A stretch of DNA of 64,000 nucleotides from Pseudomonas sp. IB20. GTDB taxonomy: Bacteria; Pseudomonadota; Gammaproteobacteria; Pseudomonadales; Pseudomonadaceae. Below the pieces are notes generated by a model. That model did not search any database and was not told the origin of the DNA. It saw nothing but the letters and a program-made list of their open reading frames with translations. Position numbers and translations under genes: made by a program. The DNA is taken from the NCBI RefSeq assembly GCF_009707325.1, contig NZ_CP046103.1:1661810-1725809 (forward strand), written 5' to 3'. Below, piece by piece: positions 53,904 through 62,639 of this stretch. Within the stretch, counting starts at the first letter, position 1. Each line of letters opens with the position of its first letter.

Positions 53904-54659
53904 ATGACCGAGGAGCGTGTCGAGCGCCTGCTGGCTGAAGTCCATGATGATTTCGGCATGATCCGTGTGCTCGAAGTGGCGGATTACCGCTTTCTCGAGT
54001 TTGGCGACGCCATCGAGCAAAGCTGCGTATTTACCGCCGACCCGAGCTGGCTGGAATACGACTACACCCGCGCCATGTTGGTTGGCGCGTTGTGCCATGA
54101 GCAACCGGAGAGCGCGCTGTTCCTTGGCCTGGGCGCCGGAACGTTGACCCAGGCGTGCCTCAAGTTCCTGCCGCTGGAAGACGTCGAAGCCATTGAACTG
54201 CGCCCGGATGTGCCGCGCCTGGCCATTGAATACCTGGGGCTGGATGACGACCCCCGCTTGTACATCCGCATTGGCGACGCGCTGCAATTGCTCGACAGCG
54301 CTGAATCGGCCGACCTGATTTTCGTCGACCTGTATACGGATGTCGGCCCCGGCGTCGGCCATCTGGCCTGGACCTTCCTGGAAAACTGCCAGAAGAAACT
54401 CAACCCCGGCGGTTGGCTGGTGATCAACCAGTGGGCCACCGACGATGGCAAACCGCTGGGGGCGGCGCTGCTGCGTGGGTTGTATCACCGCCATTACTGG
54501 GAGCTGCCGGTGAAGGAGGGCAATGTGATTTTGTTGGTGCCTTCGGAGTTGGATCAGGAGTTGGACCTGGGGGCGCTAACGGCGCGCGCAGAAGCCTTGG
54601 CGCCGCAGTTGGGGTACTCGTTGCAGGCGTTGATCAAGGCTATTCGGCCGGCCACTTAG
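53904..54659 (+). CDS. Spermidine synthase-like methyltransferase-fold protein
   Basis: A 251-residue Rossmann-fold protein of the spermidine/spermine synthase superfamily. The cofactor loop L-F-L-G-L-G-A-G-T-L-T, then A-I-E-L-R-P-D-V (acid of motif II) and D-L-I-F-V-D-L-Y-T-D are present. It lacks the N-terminal beta domain of true SpeE, so whether it makes a polyamine is unclear. The ATG at 53904 follows TAGGAGTAGTG. It diverges from the class II DAHP synthase gene. Confidence 0.85.
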   Translation: MTEERVERLLAEVHDDFGMIRVLEVADYRFLEFGDAIEQSCVFTADPSWLEYDYTRAMLVGALCHEQPESALFLGLGAGTLTQACLKFLPLEDVEAIELRPDVPRLAIEYLGLDDDPRLYIRIGDALQLLDSAESADLIFVDLYTDVGPGVGHLAWTFLENCQKKLNPGGWLVINQWATDDGKPLGAALLRGLYHRHYWELPVKEGNVILLVPSELDQELDLGALTARAEALAPQLGYSLQALIKAIRPAT

Positions 54660-54678
54660 TTGCCGTGCGCACAGCCTG

Positions 54679-55470
54679 TCAGATACCTTTGAACACCCCC
54701 GGCCGCTTCTCAACCATCGCCCGCACGCCCTCTTTGGCATCTTCACTGTTGAGCAGCTTCTCCACCACCGCTTGCAACCCTGGCGCCGCGACGGCTTCGC
54801 CTTCCATGCGCGCCAGGCGTGCCGACATCAGCGTCGCCTGCACACCCAGCGGCGCCTGGCGGGCAATACGGCTGGCCAGTTCAATGGCGCGGGGCAGCAA
54901 GTCTTCGCTGGCCATCACTTCCTGCACCAGGCCCAGACGCAGCGCCTCGTGTGCATCAAATTCATCGCCGGTGAGCAACCAGCGCATCGCACTGCCCCAG
55001 CCGGCCACCTGATGGAAGCGCAACGTCGCGCCGCCGAATGGGAAGATCCCACGCTGCACCTCCATCTGCGCAAAGCGCGTGTTGCTCGCGCAGAGGTTGA
55101 TGTCCGCCGCCAGCATCAACTCGATGCCGATGGTCAGGCAGTAACCTTGGGCGGCGACGATCACCGGTTTGCTGACCCTGGGCCCGGCGAACACGCCCCA
55201 CGGATCGCAGCCGCCCAGCGGCGGTTGCCAGCCTCCCGACATCACGGCGCTGACATTGGCCAGGTCCAACCCTGCGGTAAAGTGATCGCCGTGGGCAAAC
55301 ACCACGGCCACCCGCGCCTCATCGTTTCGATCAAATTCACCATAAGCCAGGCTCAGCTCATTGAGCAGGTCCAGGTCAAAGGCATTGCGCTTGGCGACCC
55401 GGTCCAGGCCTAACAGCAAGACATGGCCCTGTAATTCACGGCTGACGCGACTGCTGCTGGCTTGATTCAT
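54679..55470 (-). CDS. Crotonase / enoyl-CoA hydratase family protein
   Basis: A 263-residue crotonase-fold enzyme. The oxyanion-hole blocks F-T-A-G-L-D-L and A-A-Q-G-Y-C-L-T-I-G-I-E-L-M-L-A-A-D are present, and the second glutamate lies in Q-M-E-V-Q-R-G-I-F-P-F-G-G-A-T. Both acidic residues needed for hydratase chemistry therefore seem kept, but the substrate cannot be told. It starts at the ATG at 55470 and is convergent with the spermidine-synthase-like gene. Confidence 0.85.
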   Translation of the reverse strand: MNQASSSRVSRELQGHVLLLGLDRVAKRNAFDLDLLNELSLAYGEFDRNDEARVAVVFAHGDHFTAGLDLANVSAVMSGGWQPPLGGCDPWGVFAGPRVSKPVIVAAQGYCLTIGIELMLAADINLCASNTRFAQMEVQRGIFPFGGATLRFHQVAGWGSAMRWLLTGDEFDAHEALRLGLVQEVMASEDLLPRAIELASRIARQAPLGVQATLMSARLARMEGEAVAAPGLQAVVEKLLNSEDAKEGVRAMVEKRPGVFKGI

Positions 55471-55892
55471 CGGGTGCGCCCTCAGGGCTTGGGTTGAGTT
55501 TCAGACTAAAGGTCTTGTTCGACAGGTGAACCGTTTAAGCGTTATGAACAACAGGGCCGGGCCTTTGAAAAATAGCCCCTGGCGCAGCTATCCGCAAAGG
55601 CTTTGATGCAGCGCGGTTTATCGGTGCTTTTCTATAAAAAAAGCTCCCTTTTTCAGCTATTTCCGGTATAGTGCGCGCCGGCCTTTAACCGGGCCGCGTT
55701 TAGGTAGCGCAATTCCCCGAAGTCAGCTTCGGCTGCACGTCCGTACAGCGGACTCTCCCTTGACGAATCTTTTTCATTCATTCGTTTTCGCAAATCCCCG
55801 CCGACAAAGCAGCCAGGGCGACTCTTGAGTCTCAACACGGCATGCGCAGCTTTGGAGCATGGGTCTTTGCGGATGCACTTAGAGGCAGACCC
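55471..55892 (+). promoter_or_regulatory. Long leader and promoter region of the DEAD-box helicase gene
   Basis: The 422-base region holds the promoter of the minus-strand crotonase gene at its left end and a long leader for the helicase at its right. TATAGT at 55667-55672 is a plausible -10 without a clear -35. A hairpin CCGAAG/CTTCGG lies at 55717-55732. If that promoter is used the untranslated leader is about 210 bases, a length typical of cold-induced RNA helicase transcripts. Confidence 0.5.
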
Positions 55893-57566
55893 ATGACCCA
55901 GGAAACCGGCGGCTTCGCCGCTTTTAATCTTAACCCGAACATTCTTGCTGCCGTCATCGCGACTGGCTACGAAGAACCTTCGGCTATTCAGCAGCAATCG
56001 ATCCCGATCATCATGGCCGGCCAAGACATGATTGGCCAGGCGCAAACCGGTACCGGTAAAACCGCCGCGTTCGCCCTGCCTATCCTGCACTGCATCGATC
56101 CTGCCAAGCGCGAGCCGCAAGCCCTGATCCTGGCGCCAACCCGTGAGTTGGCGCTGCAAGTAGCAACCGCTTTCGAAACCTACGCCAAGCAAATGCCAGG
56201 CGTAACCGTTGTGGCCGTTTACGGCGGCGCGCCTATGGGCCCACAACTGAAAGCAATCCGTAACGGCGCACAGATCGTTGTCGCCACTCCGGGCCGTCTG
56301 TGCGACCACCTGCGTCGCGACGAAAAAGTACTGTCGACCGTGAACCACCTGGTTCTGGACGAAGCTGACGAAATGTTGAAGCTGGGCTTCATGGACGACC
56401 TGGAAGTCATCTTCAAGGCGCTGCCAGCAACCCGTCAGACCGTACTGTTCTCGGCTACCCTGCCACAGTCGATCCGTGCCATTGCCGAACGCCATCTGCG
56501 CGATCCGCAACACGTGAAAATCCAGACCAAGACTCAGACCGTTACCGCGATCGAACAGGCTCACCTGTTGGTTCACGCTGACCAGAAGACCTCGGCTGTA
56601 TTGAGCCTGTTGGAAGTCGAAGACTTCGACGCCCTGATCATGTTCGTGCGCACCAAGCAAGCGACCCTGGACCTGGCCAGTGCCCTGGAAGCCAAAGGCT
56701 ACAAAGCCGCTGCGCTGAACGGTGACATCGCCCAGAACCAACGTGAGCGCGTGATCGACTCCCTCAAGGATGGCCGTCTGGACATCGTTGTAGCGACCGA
56801 CGTTGCTGCTCGTGGCCTCGACGTTCCACGTATCACCCACGTGTTCAACGTTGACATGCCTTACGATCCAGAGTCCTACGTTCACCGTATCGGCCGTACC
56901 GGCCGTGCGGGTCGCGAAGGTCGCGCACTGCTGCTGGTGACTCCACGTGAGCGCCGCATGCTGCAAGTGATCGAGCGTGTAACCGGTCAAAAAGTTGCTG
57001 AAGTCCGCCTGCCGGATGCCCAGGCAGTTCTGGATGCGCGCATCAAGAAACTGACCAACAGCTTGTCGCCACTGGTGGCTGACGCTGAATCGACCCACGG
57101 CGAACTGCTGGACCGCCTGACTGCCGATATCGGTTGCACCCCACGTGCCCTGGCTGCAGCCTTGCTGCGCAAAGCTACCAACGGTCAAGCCTTGACCCTG
57201 GCAGCCATCGAGAAAGAACGCCCACTGGTACCGAACAACGCGCCACGCGGTGATCGTCCAGAGCGTACTGGCGACCGTCCAGACCGTGGTGATCGTGAGC
57301 GTCGTGCTCCGGTTCCATTGGCTGAAGGCCGTGCTCGCTGCCGTACCGCGCTGGGCGCGCGTGATGGTATCGCTGCCAAAAACCTGCTGGGTGCTATCCT
57401 CAATGAGGGTGGCCTGGCTCGTGAAGCCATCGGTCGCATCCAGGTCCGTGACAGCTTCTCCCTGGTGGAGCTGCCGGAAGACGGTCTGGAAAAACTGCTG
57501 GCCAAGCTGAAAGACACTCGCGTTGCCGGTAAGCAGCTGAAGCTGCGTCGCTACCGCGAAGATTGA
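55893..57566 (+). CDS. deaD: DEAD-box ATP-dependent RNA helicase, DeaD/CsdA type
   Basis: A 557-residue helicase. Motifs in order: Q-motif region with Q-Q-Q-S-I-P, A-Q-T-G-T-G-K-T (I), P-T-R-E-L-A (Ia), T-P-G-R (Ib), D-E-A-D (II), S-A-T (III), V-A-T-D-V-A-A-R-G-L-D-V (V) and H-R-I-G-R-T-G-R-A-G-R (VI). The C-terminal DbpA-type RNA-binding domain (about 470-557) ends Q-L-K-L-R-R-Y-R-E-D. It unwinds RNA in ribosome assembly and cold adaptation. The ATG at 55893 was chosen because the family starts there; a frame from 55842 lies in the leader. Highly biased codons suggest strong expression. Confidence 0.94.
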   Translation: MTQETGGFAAFNLNPNILAAVIATGYEEPSAIQQQSIPIIMAGQDMIGQAQTGTGKTAAFALPILHCIDPAKREPQALILAPTRELALQVATAFETYAKQMPGVTVVAVYGGAPMGPQLKAIRNGAQIVVATPGRLCDHLRRDEKVLSTVNHLVLDEADEMLKLGFMDDLEVIFKALPATRQTVLFSATLPQSIRAIAERHLRDPQHVKIQTKTQTVTAIEQAHLLVHADQKTSAVLSLLEVEDFDALIMFVRTKQATLDLASALEAKGYKAAALNGDIAQNQRERVIDSLKDGRLDIVVATDVAARGLDVPRITHVFNVDMPYDPESYVHRIGRTGRAGREGRALLLVTPRERRMLQVIERVTGQKVAEVRLPDAQAVLDARIKKLTNSLSPLVADAESTHGELLDRLTADIGCTPRALAAALLRKATNGQALTLAAIEKERPLVPNNAPRGDRPERTGDRPDRGDRERRAPVPLAEGRARCRTALGARDGIAAKNLLGAILNEGGLAREAIGRIQVRDSFSLVELPEDGLEKLLAKLKDTRVAGKQLKLRRYRED

Positions 57567-57594
57567 TTCGCCCTTGGGCTGATTGATCGCACAT

Positions 57595-57628
57595 AAAAAA
57601 TCCCCGACTGGTTCGGGGATTTTTTTTG
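57595..57628 (+). terminator. Intrinsic terminator of the DEAD-box helicase gene
   Basis: AAAAAATCCCCGA / TCGGGGATTTTTTTT around CTGGT, a perfect stem with a long T-run. Confidence 0.93.
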
Positions 57629-57654
57629 CCTGACATTTGCCGCACTCAATCAAA

Positions 57655-57937
57655 TGTGGGAGCTGGTTTGCCTGCGATAGCCATAGGTATCTACACATCT
57701 TTTTATGGGTTGAATTCTTTGGTTGTCGTGGGGTGCATATCCGTTATTTGGGTAACGGCTGCTATGGGTTCCGCCCTTACGGCGGGTCACTTTTGGAAAA
57801 GAGCCCCAAAAGTACCAAACCATCGCAGGCTAAAAGCAACACAAAAAGTTGTGTAGATGCCTATGCTGCGATAGCGGTACATCAGTAAGCGTATCTTTCA
57901 CTGATACACCGCTATCGCAGGCAAGCCAGCTCCCACC
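57655..57937. repeat. Composite repeat element bounded by inverted REP sequences
   Basis: The outer ends GTGGGAGCTGGTTTGCCTGC (57656-57675) and CTATCGCAGGCAAGCC (57912-57927, continuing to 57937) are inverted REP elements. Inside, CCATAGGTATCTACACA (57681-57697) faces TGTGTAGATGCCTATG (57850-57865), a second inverted pair, and the 20-base arms at 57866-57885 and 57901-57920 form a third. The inner part carries CCGCCCTTACGGCGGG (57771-57786), a motif of a dispersed Pseudomonas repeat. Together with the terminator it fills most of the 380-base gap between genes. Confidence 0.8.
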
Positions 57938-57949
57938 TTTAGATCTCCG

Positions 57950-58717
57950 TCAGCCGAAGCGGTAGATGTCCATGCCCAGTGCGCCCAGGGTGAAGCCTTG
58001 GTGCGCCACGCTGAATTCGCCACCAGCGCCGCGCGCAAAGTACAGCGGCAGCAGATGCTCGTCACTGGGATGGCTGCGCACCGCATGGGGCGCCTGGCGA
58101 CGGTAATCGTGCAAGGCCGTTTCATCGTTAGCGGCGAGTTTATCCACCACCCAATCACGAAAATCCCGTGCCCAAGGCTCGATGCTCTCAGGTCCGGCCT
58201 GCCAGTTCAGCTCGCCCAGGTTATGGGTGATGCTGCCGGAGCCGATCAACAGCACGCCTTGCTCGCGCAGGCTGGCGAGTGCGTGCCCGACCTGGGTCTG
58301 CAGGGCAGGGCCCATACGGCTGGGCAAGGAAACCTGGACCACGGGGATATCTGCCGCTGGGTACATCAGCGACAGCGGCACCCAGGTGCCGTGGTCGAAC
58401 GGGCGTTGATCATCAATTCGCGCATTCAGGCCATCGGCGTTGAGCAATTCGACAATCTCAGCGGCTAACGGCGGGTTACCCGGTGCAGGGTATTGCACCG
58501 CAAACAGTTCGCGCGGGAAGCCGCCGAAGTCGTGCCAGGTTTGCGGGGCGGCGCTGCCACTGACGAGTAATTCCTGGCTTTCCCAGTGCGCCGACACCAC
58601 CACAATCGCCTTGGGCCGTGGCAATTGCGCGGCCAGGCGCTTGAGCGCCGGGCCGCTGGCGCCGGGTTGCAGGGCAAGCATGGGCGAACCGTGGGAGATA
58701 AACAGGCTGGGGAGCAT
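57950..58717 (-). CDS. ygiD: YgiD/LigB-type extradiol dioxygenase (4,5-DOPA dioxygenase family)
   Basis: A 255-residue metal-dependent ring-opening dioxygenase. Histidine ligands appear in S-H-G-S-P-M near the start, S-A-H-W-E-S, and S-I-T-H-N-L-G-E-L, with the usual aromatic-pocket sequence L-F-A-V-Q-Y-P-A-P-G-N-P. E. coli YgiD opens DOPA at the 4,5 position; the physiological substrate is unclear. The ATG at 58717 begins MLPSLFISHG, which is the family's usual N-terminus. Confidence 0.88.
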   Translation of the reverse strand: MLPSLFISHGSPMLALQPGASGPALKRLAAQLPRPKAIVVVSAHWESQELLVSGSAAPQTWHDFGGFPRELFAVQYPAPGNPPLAAEIVELLNADGLNARIDDQRPFDHGTWVPLSLMYPAADIPVVQVSLPSRMGPALQTQVGHALASLREQGVLLIGSGSITHNLGELNWQAGPESIEPWARDFRDWVVDKLAANDETALHDYRRQAPHAVRSHPSDEHLLPLYFARGAGGEFSVAHQGFTLGALGMDIYRFG

Positions 58718-58821
58718 AAGTGGGGTCCTGAGCGTTAACATAGGCCCATCTTCAATCAGATCATTGATCTAAATCTAATATAAGTTTTAGCGCTTTTTGA
58801 TCGAATTTTCAGGGTGATTCC

Positions 58822-59346
58822 ATGGAGCCTAAGTTTTGGCAAGAGCGCTGGGCACGTAACCAGATCGGCTTTCATCTGCCCGAGGCCAACCCCTACTTGC
58901 AGCGCCACTGGCCGCAACTGACGCTGCCGGAGGCGGCAAAGGTGCTGGTGCCGCTGTGTGGCAAAAGCCTGGACCTGATGTGGCTGGCCAGCTGCGGGTA
59001 TCGCGTGCTGGGCGTGGAGCTGTCTGAGCAGGCGGTGGAGGCGTTCTTCAGTGAGCAAGGGCTTGTGCCCAGGATCAGCCAGAGAGGCGTGTTCAAGGTG
59101 TACCAGGCTGATCTGGTCGAGGTGTGGTGTGGTGACTTCTTTGCCTTGGGCGCCGAGGCAGTGGCTGATTGCACTGCGCTCTATGACCGCGCAGCGTTGA
59201 TTGCGTTGCCGCCGTTGATGCGGGCGCAATATGCTCGGCATCTGAACCGCCTTCTGGGATCGGGTTGCAAGGGGCTGCTGATCACCCTCGACTACGACCA
59301 GACAAAAAAGGCCGGCCCGCCCTTTGCGGTGATCGATGATGGATGA
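58822..59346 (+). pseudogene. tpm: Thiopurine S-methyltransferase, C-terminally truncated
   Basis: The 174 residues match bacterial TPMT from [10 protein letters not shown] to [16 protein letters not shown], including the SAM motif [11 protein letters not shown]. Intact enzymes are about 217 residues; here the last 40 or so, which close the active site, are missing and replaced by V-I-D-D-G and a stop. A REPIN begins about 25 bases later. Loss of the C-terminus probably inactivates the enzyme, which in relatives methylates selenium and tellurium compounds, though partial activity is possible. Confidence 0.8.
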
Positions 59347-59369
59347 CAAAGTACTGACCCTCTTATCGC

Positions 59370-59466
59370 CGTCGCGGGCAAGCCCGGCTCCCGCATCGAC
59401 CGCCTCGTCTACAGTTTATGTGAACCTGAGCAGATCCCTGTGGGCGTCGGGCTTGCCCGCGATGGC
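59370..59466. repeat. REPIN at the truncated end of tpm
   Basis: GTCGCGGGCAAGCCCGGCTC and GTCGGGCTTGCCCGCGATGG form an inverted REP pair with a 45-base spacer. It starts about 25 bases after the tpm stop. Confidence 0.9.
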
Positions 59467-59528
59467 GATTCAAGCACCCACAAAAAAGGGGCGATCAGAT
59501 CGCCCCCTCCAGTGTCACTGCCTAGCTA

Positions 59529-60416
59529 TCAGCCCCGGCGACGCAGTGCGTCGATCCGCTCTTCCAGCGGCGGGTGGCTCATGAACATGCGTGCAAAGCC
59601 TTGCTTGATGCCACCGTTGATACCAAACGCGGTCAGGCTGTCGGGCATGTGCACCGGCAGGCCCTGTTCGGAGCGCAGGTGCTGCAACGCGGCAATCATC
59701 GCCCCGGTACCGGCCAGGCGGGCACCGGCTTCGTCTGCGCGGAACTCGCGTTTGCGCGAGAACCACATGGTGATTGCGCTGGCCAGGAAGCCCAGTACCA
59801 CTTCGGCGAAGATAGTTGCCACGAAGTAGGCAATGCCACGGCCGCCTTCGTTTTTGAAGATCACTTTGTCGACAAAGTTGCCGATGATCCGCGCGAAGAA
59901 CATCACAAAGGTGTTCACCACGCCTTGTACCAGCGCCAGGGTGACCATGTCGCCGTTGGCCACGTGGCCGATCTCGTGGGCCAGTACTGCCTTCACTTCA
60001 TCGTAGGAGAAGCGTTCCAGCATGCCCTGACTCACCGCAACGAGCGCGTCGTTCTTGTTCCAGCCGGTGGCAAAGGCGTTGGCTTCATAGGCCGGGAAGA
60101 TCCCGACCTCAGGCATCTTGATGCCGGCCTCGCGGGACAGTTGCTCAACGGTTTGCAGCAACCATTGCTCATGCCGGGTGCGTGGCTGGGTGATGACCTG
60201 GGTACTGGTGCTCATCTTCGCCATCCACTTGGAGATGAACAGCGAGAACAGCGAACCGGCAAAACCAAAGACTGCACAGAAGACCAGCAGCTGATTGAGG
60301 TTCAGATCAACCCCGTTGGCCGCCATGAACCCGTTGAAGCCGAAAAGGCTCAGGGTGATGCTGGCAATCAGCACGACCGCCAGGTTAGTGGCCAAGAACA
60401 GCAGGATGCGCATCAT
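59529..60416 (-). CDS. htpX: Membrane protease HtpX
   Basis: A 295-residue zinc metalloprotease of the inner membrane. Two N-terminal helices, the active site H-E-I-G-H (147-151) in [13 protein letters not shown], a second pair of helices, and the third ligand in F-R-A-D-E-A-G-A-R form the M48 pattern. HtpX degrades damaged membrane proteins under stress with FtsH. M-M-R-I-L-L at 60416 or 60413 may both serve as start. The C-terminus [13 protein letters not shown] is typical of the family. Confidence 0.95.
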   Translation of the reverse strand: MMRILLFLATNLAVVLIASITLSLFGFNGFMAANGVDLNLNQLLVFCAVFGFAGSLFSLFISKWMAKMSTSTQVITQPRTRHEQWLLQTVEQLSREAGIKMPEVGIFPAYEANAFATGWNKNDALVAVSQGMLERFSYDEVKAVLAHEIGHVANGDMVTLALVQGVVNTFVMFFARIIGNFVDKVIFKNEGGRGIAYFVATIFAEVVLGFLASAITMWFSRKREFRADEAGARLAGTGAMIAALQHLRSEQGLPVHMPDSLTAFGINGGIKQGFARMFMSHPPLEERIDALRRRG

Positions 60417-60720
60417 GGTTGTAGAATTCTCCTCATGCTTAATATGTCGCGTACTGCGGGGTATATAAGGTGCGGCCTGGGGTGATTCAACCGAGCGACT
60501 ATTTCAAACTGTGTCCTACAGCAAGAATGAAGCGCCTTGAAGGGATTTTCCGACCTGCAAAGCAAGCATAGGTCACTGCACTCATGCCTTCGCGTCCCGT
60601 AATTGCAAGGGGCTGACCGGTCCATGGTGTGCAGCGATAGCGGGAGAGGGGTGTAGCGCAGAGAAGTGTTGCCAGATACTCGCTGTACGACCGAATGCCG
60701 GTCGTACAGCGTCACATGTG
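60417..60720. other. Intergenic region between htpX and alaA with a strong stem-loop
   Basis: Both flanking genes are on the minus strand. The main feature is a perfect 13-base stem, CGCTGTACGACCG / CGGTCGTACAGCG, with loop AATGC at 60681-60711, ten bases after the alaA stop. It has no T-run on either side, so it may be a rho-independent-like pause, a stability element or a repeat rather than a classic terminator. No gene is supported in the remainder. Confidence 0.7.
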
Positions 60721-61932
60721 TTACTGGCGATAGGACTTGAGGAAGTTGCCGATGCGACCAATGGCCATGTCCAGGTCATCCACGCGCGGCAACGTCACCA
60801 CACGGAAGTGATCCGGCCACGGCCAGTTGAACGCCGTTCCCTGCACCACCAGCAGCTTTTCCGACAGCAGCAGGTCGAGCACGAACTTCTCGTCGTTGAG
60901 GATCGGGCAGACTTTCGGGTCGATCCGTGGGAACGCATACAGTGCGCCCATGGGTTTCACGCAGCTGACACCCGGAATCGCGTTGAGCAACTCCCAGGTG
61001 CGGTTGCGCTGTTCCAGCAGGCGGCCCTGGGGCAATACCAGGTCGTTGATGCTCTGGTAGCCGCCAAGCGCAGTCTGGATCGCGTGCTGGCTCGGCACGT
61101 TGGCACACAGGCGCATGTTGGCCAGCATGTCGATGCCTTCGATGTAGCTCTGGGCGTTGTGCTTGGGGCCCGAGATGGCGATCCAGCCGGAGCGGAAACC
61201 CGCCACGCGGTAGGACTTGGACAAGCCATTGAAGGTCAGGCACAGCAGGTCCGGCGCCAGGGAGCCGGTGCAGATGTGCACGGCGTCATCGTAGAGGATC
61301 TTGTCGTAGATCTCGTCGGAGAACACCACCAGGTTGTGCTGGCGTGCCAGTTCAAGCATGCCCAGCAGCACTTCCTTGGAGTACACAGCGCCGGTTGGGT
61401 TGTTCGGGTTGATGATCACCAGGGCCTTGGTGTTCGGGGTGATCTTGGCCTTGATGTCGGCCAGGTCCGGGAACCAGTCGGCACCTTCATCGCACAGGTA
61501 GTGCACCGGGTGGCCGCCGGCCAGGGTCACTGCGGCGGTCCATAGCGGGTAGTCGGGCGCCGGCACCAGCACCTCGTCGCCGTTGTTGAGCAAGGCCTGC
61601 ATGGACATCACGATCAGCTCGGACACGCCATTGCCCAGGTAGATGTCTTCGATGCCGACACCTTCCACCTGCTTTTGCTGGTAGTACTGCATCACGGCTT
61701 TACGCGCGCTGAACAGGCCTTTGGAGTCGCTGTAGCCCTGGGCGGTCGGCAGGTTGCGGATCACATCCTGGAGGATTTCGTCCGGCGCTTCGAAACCAAA
61801 GGGCGCCGGGTTGCCAATGTTCAGCTTGAGGATGCGATGGCCTTCCTCTTCCAGGCGTTTGGCGTGCTTGAGCACTGGGCCGCGAATGTCGTAGCAGACG
61901 TTGGCGAGCTTGTTCGATTTGCTGACCTGCAT
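60721..61932 (-). CDS. alaA: Glutamate-pyruvate aminotransferase AlaA
   Basis: A 403-residue class I PLP-dependent aminotransferase that makes alanine from pyruvate and glutamate. Blocks: N-I-G-N-P-A-P-F-G-F, Y-S-D-S-K-G, L-V-P-A-P-D-Y-P-L-W, N-P-N-N-P-T-G-A-V, Y-D-K-I-L-Y-D and the PLP-binding S-K-S-Y-R-V-A-G-F-R-S-G-W. The start MQVSKSNKL at 61932 fits AlaA; the frame stays open to 62313 without further homology. In P. aeruginosa it is linked to msrB and gpx as here. Confidence 0.92.
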   Translation of the reverse strand: MQVSKSNKLANVCYDIRGPVLKHAKRLEEEGHRILKLNIGNPAPFGFEAPDEILQDVIRNLPTAQGYSDSKGLFSARKAVMQYYQQKQVEGVGIEDIYLGNGVSELIVMSMQALLNNGDEVLVPAPDYPLWTAAVTLAGGHPVHYLCDEGADWFPDLADIKAKITPNTKALVIINPNNPTGAVYSKEVLLGMLELARQHNLVVFSDEIYDKILYDDAVHICTGSLAPDLLCLTFNGLSKSYRVAGFRSGWIAISGPKHNAQSYIEGIDMLANMRLCANVPSQHAIQTALGGYQSINDLVLPQGRLLEQRNRTWELLNAIPGVSCVKPMGALYAFPRIDPKVCPILNDEKFVLDLLLSEKLLVVQGTAFNWPWPDHFRVVTLPRVDDLDMAIGRIGNFLKSYRQ

Positions 61933-62134
61933 GGCGATGTGATCCTGAAAATGAACGATCCAGACGGTGTGGACACTACCGTACTGTGAATCCTGCGAGG
62001 CCTGCACCCATAAATACGTTTGAATGCCGATAGCGCGGGTGCCAGACTGGCGTTTTGAAGAGGCGCAATCATACGTGCCGCCTGATCCATGGAAAAGACA
62101 CAGATCAGGGTTTTTCAGTTGCCGAGGTGTACCG

Positions 62135-62527
62135 ATGGAAAAGTTGCAGAAAACCGTTGATGAATGGAAGGCGATGCTCGATCCAGAGCAGTACAACGTG
62201 TGCCGTCTCAAGGGCACCGAGCGACCTTTCAGCGGTAAGTACAATGGCACCAAGACAGATGGCATATACCACTGCATTTGCTGCAATGAGCCACTGTTCG
62301 ACTCCAAGACCAAATTCGATTCCGGCTGCGGCTGGCCGAGCTTCTACGCGCCCATTGCCGGCAGCGCGATGATCGAGATCCGCGACGTCAGCCACGGCAT
62401 GATCCGCACCGAAGTCACCTGCGGCAAGTGCGATGCGCACCTGGGTCACGTGTTCCCGGACGGCCCGCCGCCGACGGGCCTGCGTTACTGCATCAACTCG
62501 GTGTGCCTGGACCTCGTCCCGCGCTAG
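62135..62527 (+). CDS. msrB: Peptide methionine-R-sulfoxide reductase MsrB
   Basis: A 130-residue repair enzyme that reduces methionine-R-sulfoxide in proteins. Zinc cysteines lie in C-I-C-C and C-G-K-C, with G-C-G-W-P-S-F between, and the catalytic cysteine in L-R-Y-C-I-N-S. It is divergent from alaA and is followed 112 bases later by gpx on the same strand, with the OspR-type operator in between. The ATG at 62135 follows GAGGTGTACCG. Confidence 0.95.
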   Translation: MEKLQKTVDEWKAMLDPEQYNVCRLKGTERPFSGKYNGTKTDGIYHCICCNEPLFDSKTKFDSGCGWPSFYAPIAGSAMIEIRDVSHGMIRTEVTCGKCDAHLGHVFPDGPPPTGLRYCINSVCLDLVPR

Positions 62528-62570
62528 GGCAGGCAACACCTACCCACTTGGTAAGCATCATCAATCCGAT

Positions 62571-62596
62571 CAATTAAATTGCGTACAATTGAATTG
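62571..62596. promoter_or_regulatory. Tandem CAATT-n-AATTG boxes upstream of gpx-ospR (candidate OspR/OhrR operator)
   Basis: CAATTAAATTG (62571-62581) and CAATTGAATTG (62586-62596) stand 15 bases apart. TACAATTGAATTG within the second is close to the OhrR-family target TACAATT-AATTGTA. They lie 44-69 bases before the gpx start, a fitting position for a repressor. Autorepression by OspR is known in P. aeruginosa; here binding is inferred. Confidence 0.65.
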
Positions 62597-62639
62597 CCTA
62601 CTATCTTTCTGTGTCTTCCCCTTTATTCGAGGCACTGCC

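Noticed and set aside
55653..57698. 681-codon frame antisense to the DEAD-box helicase
   Set aside because: Result of biased codons in the helicase gene; crosses the terminator and leader and has no homology.
57626..57888. Small overlapping frames of 76-83 codons downstream of deaD
   Set aside because: They are made of REP and dispersed repeat sequence; such frames are often annotated but not supported as genes.
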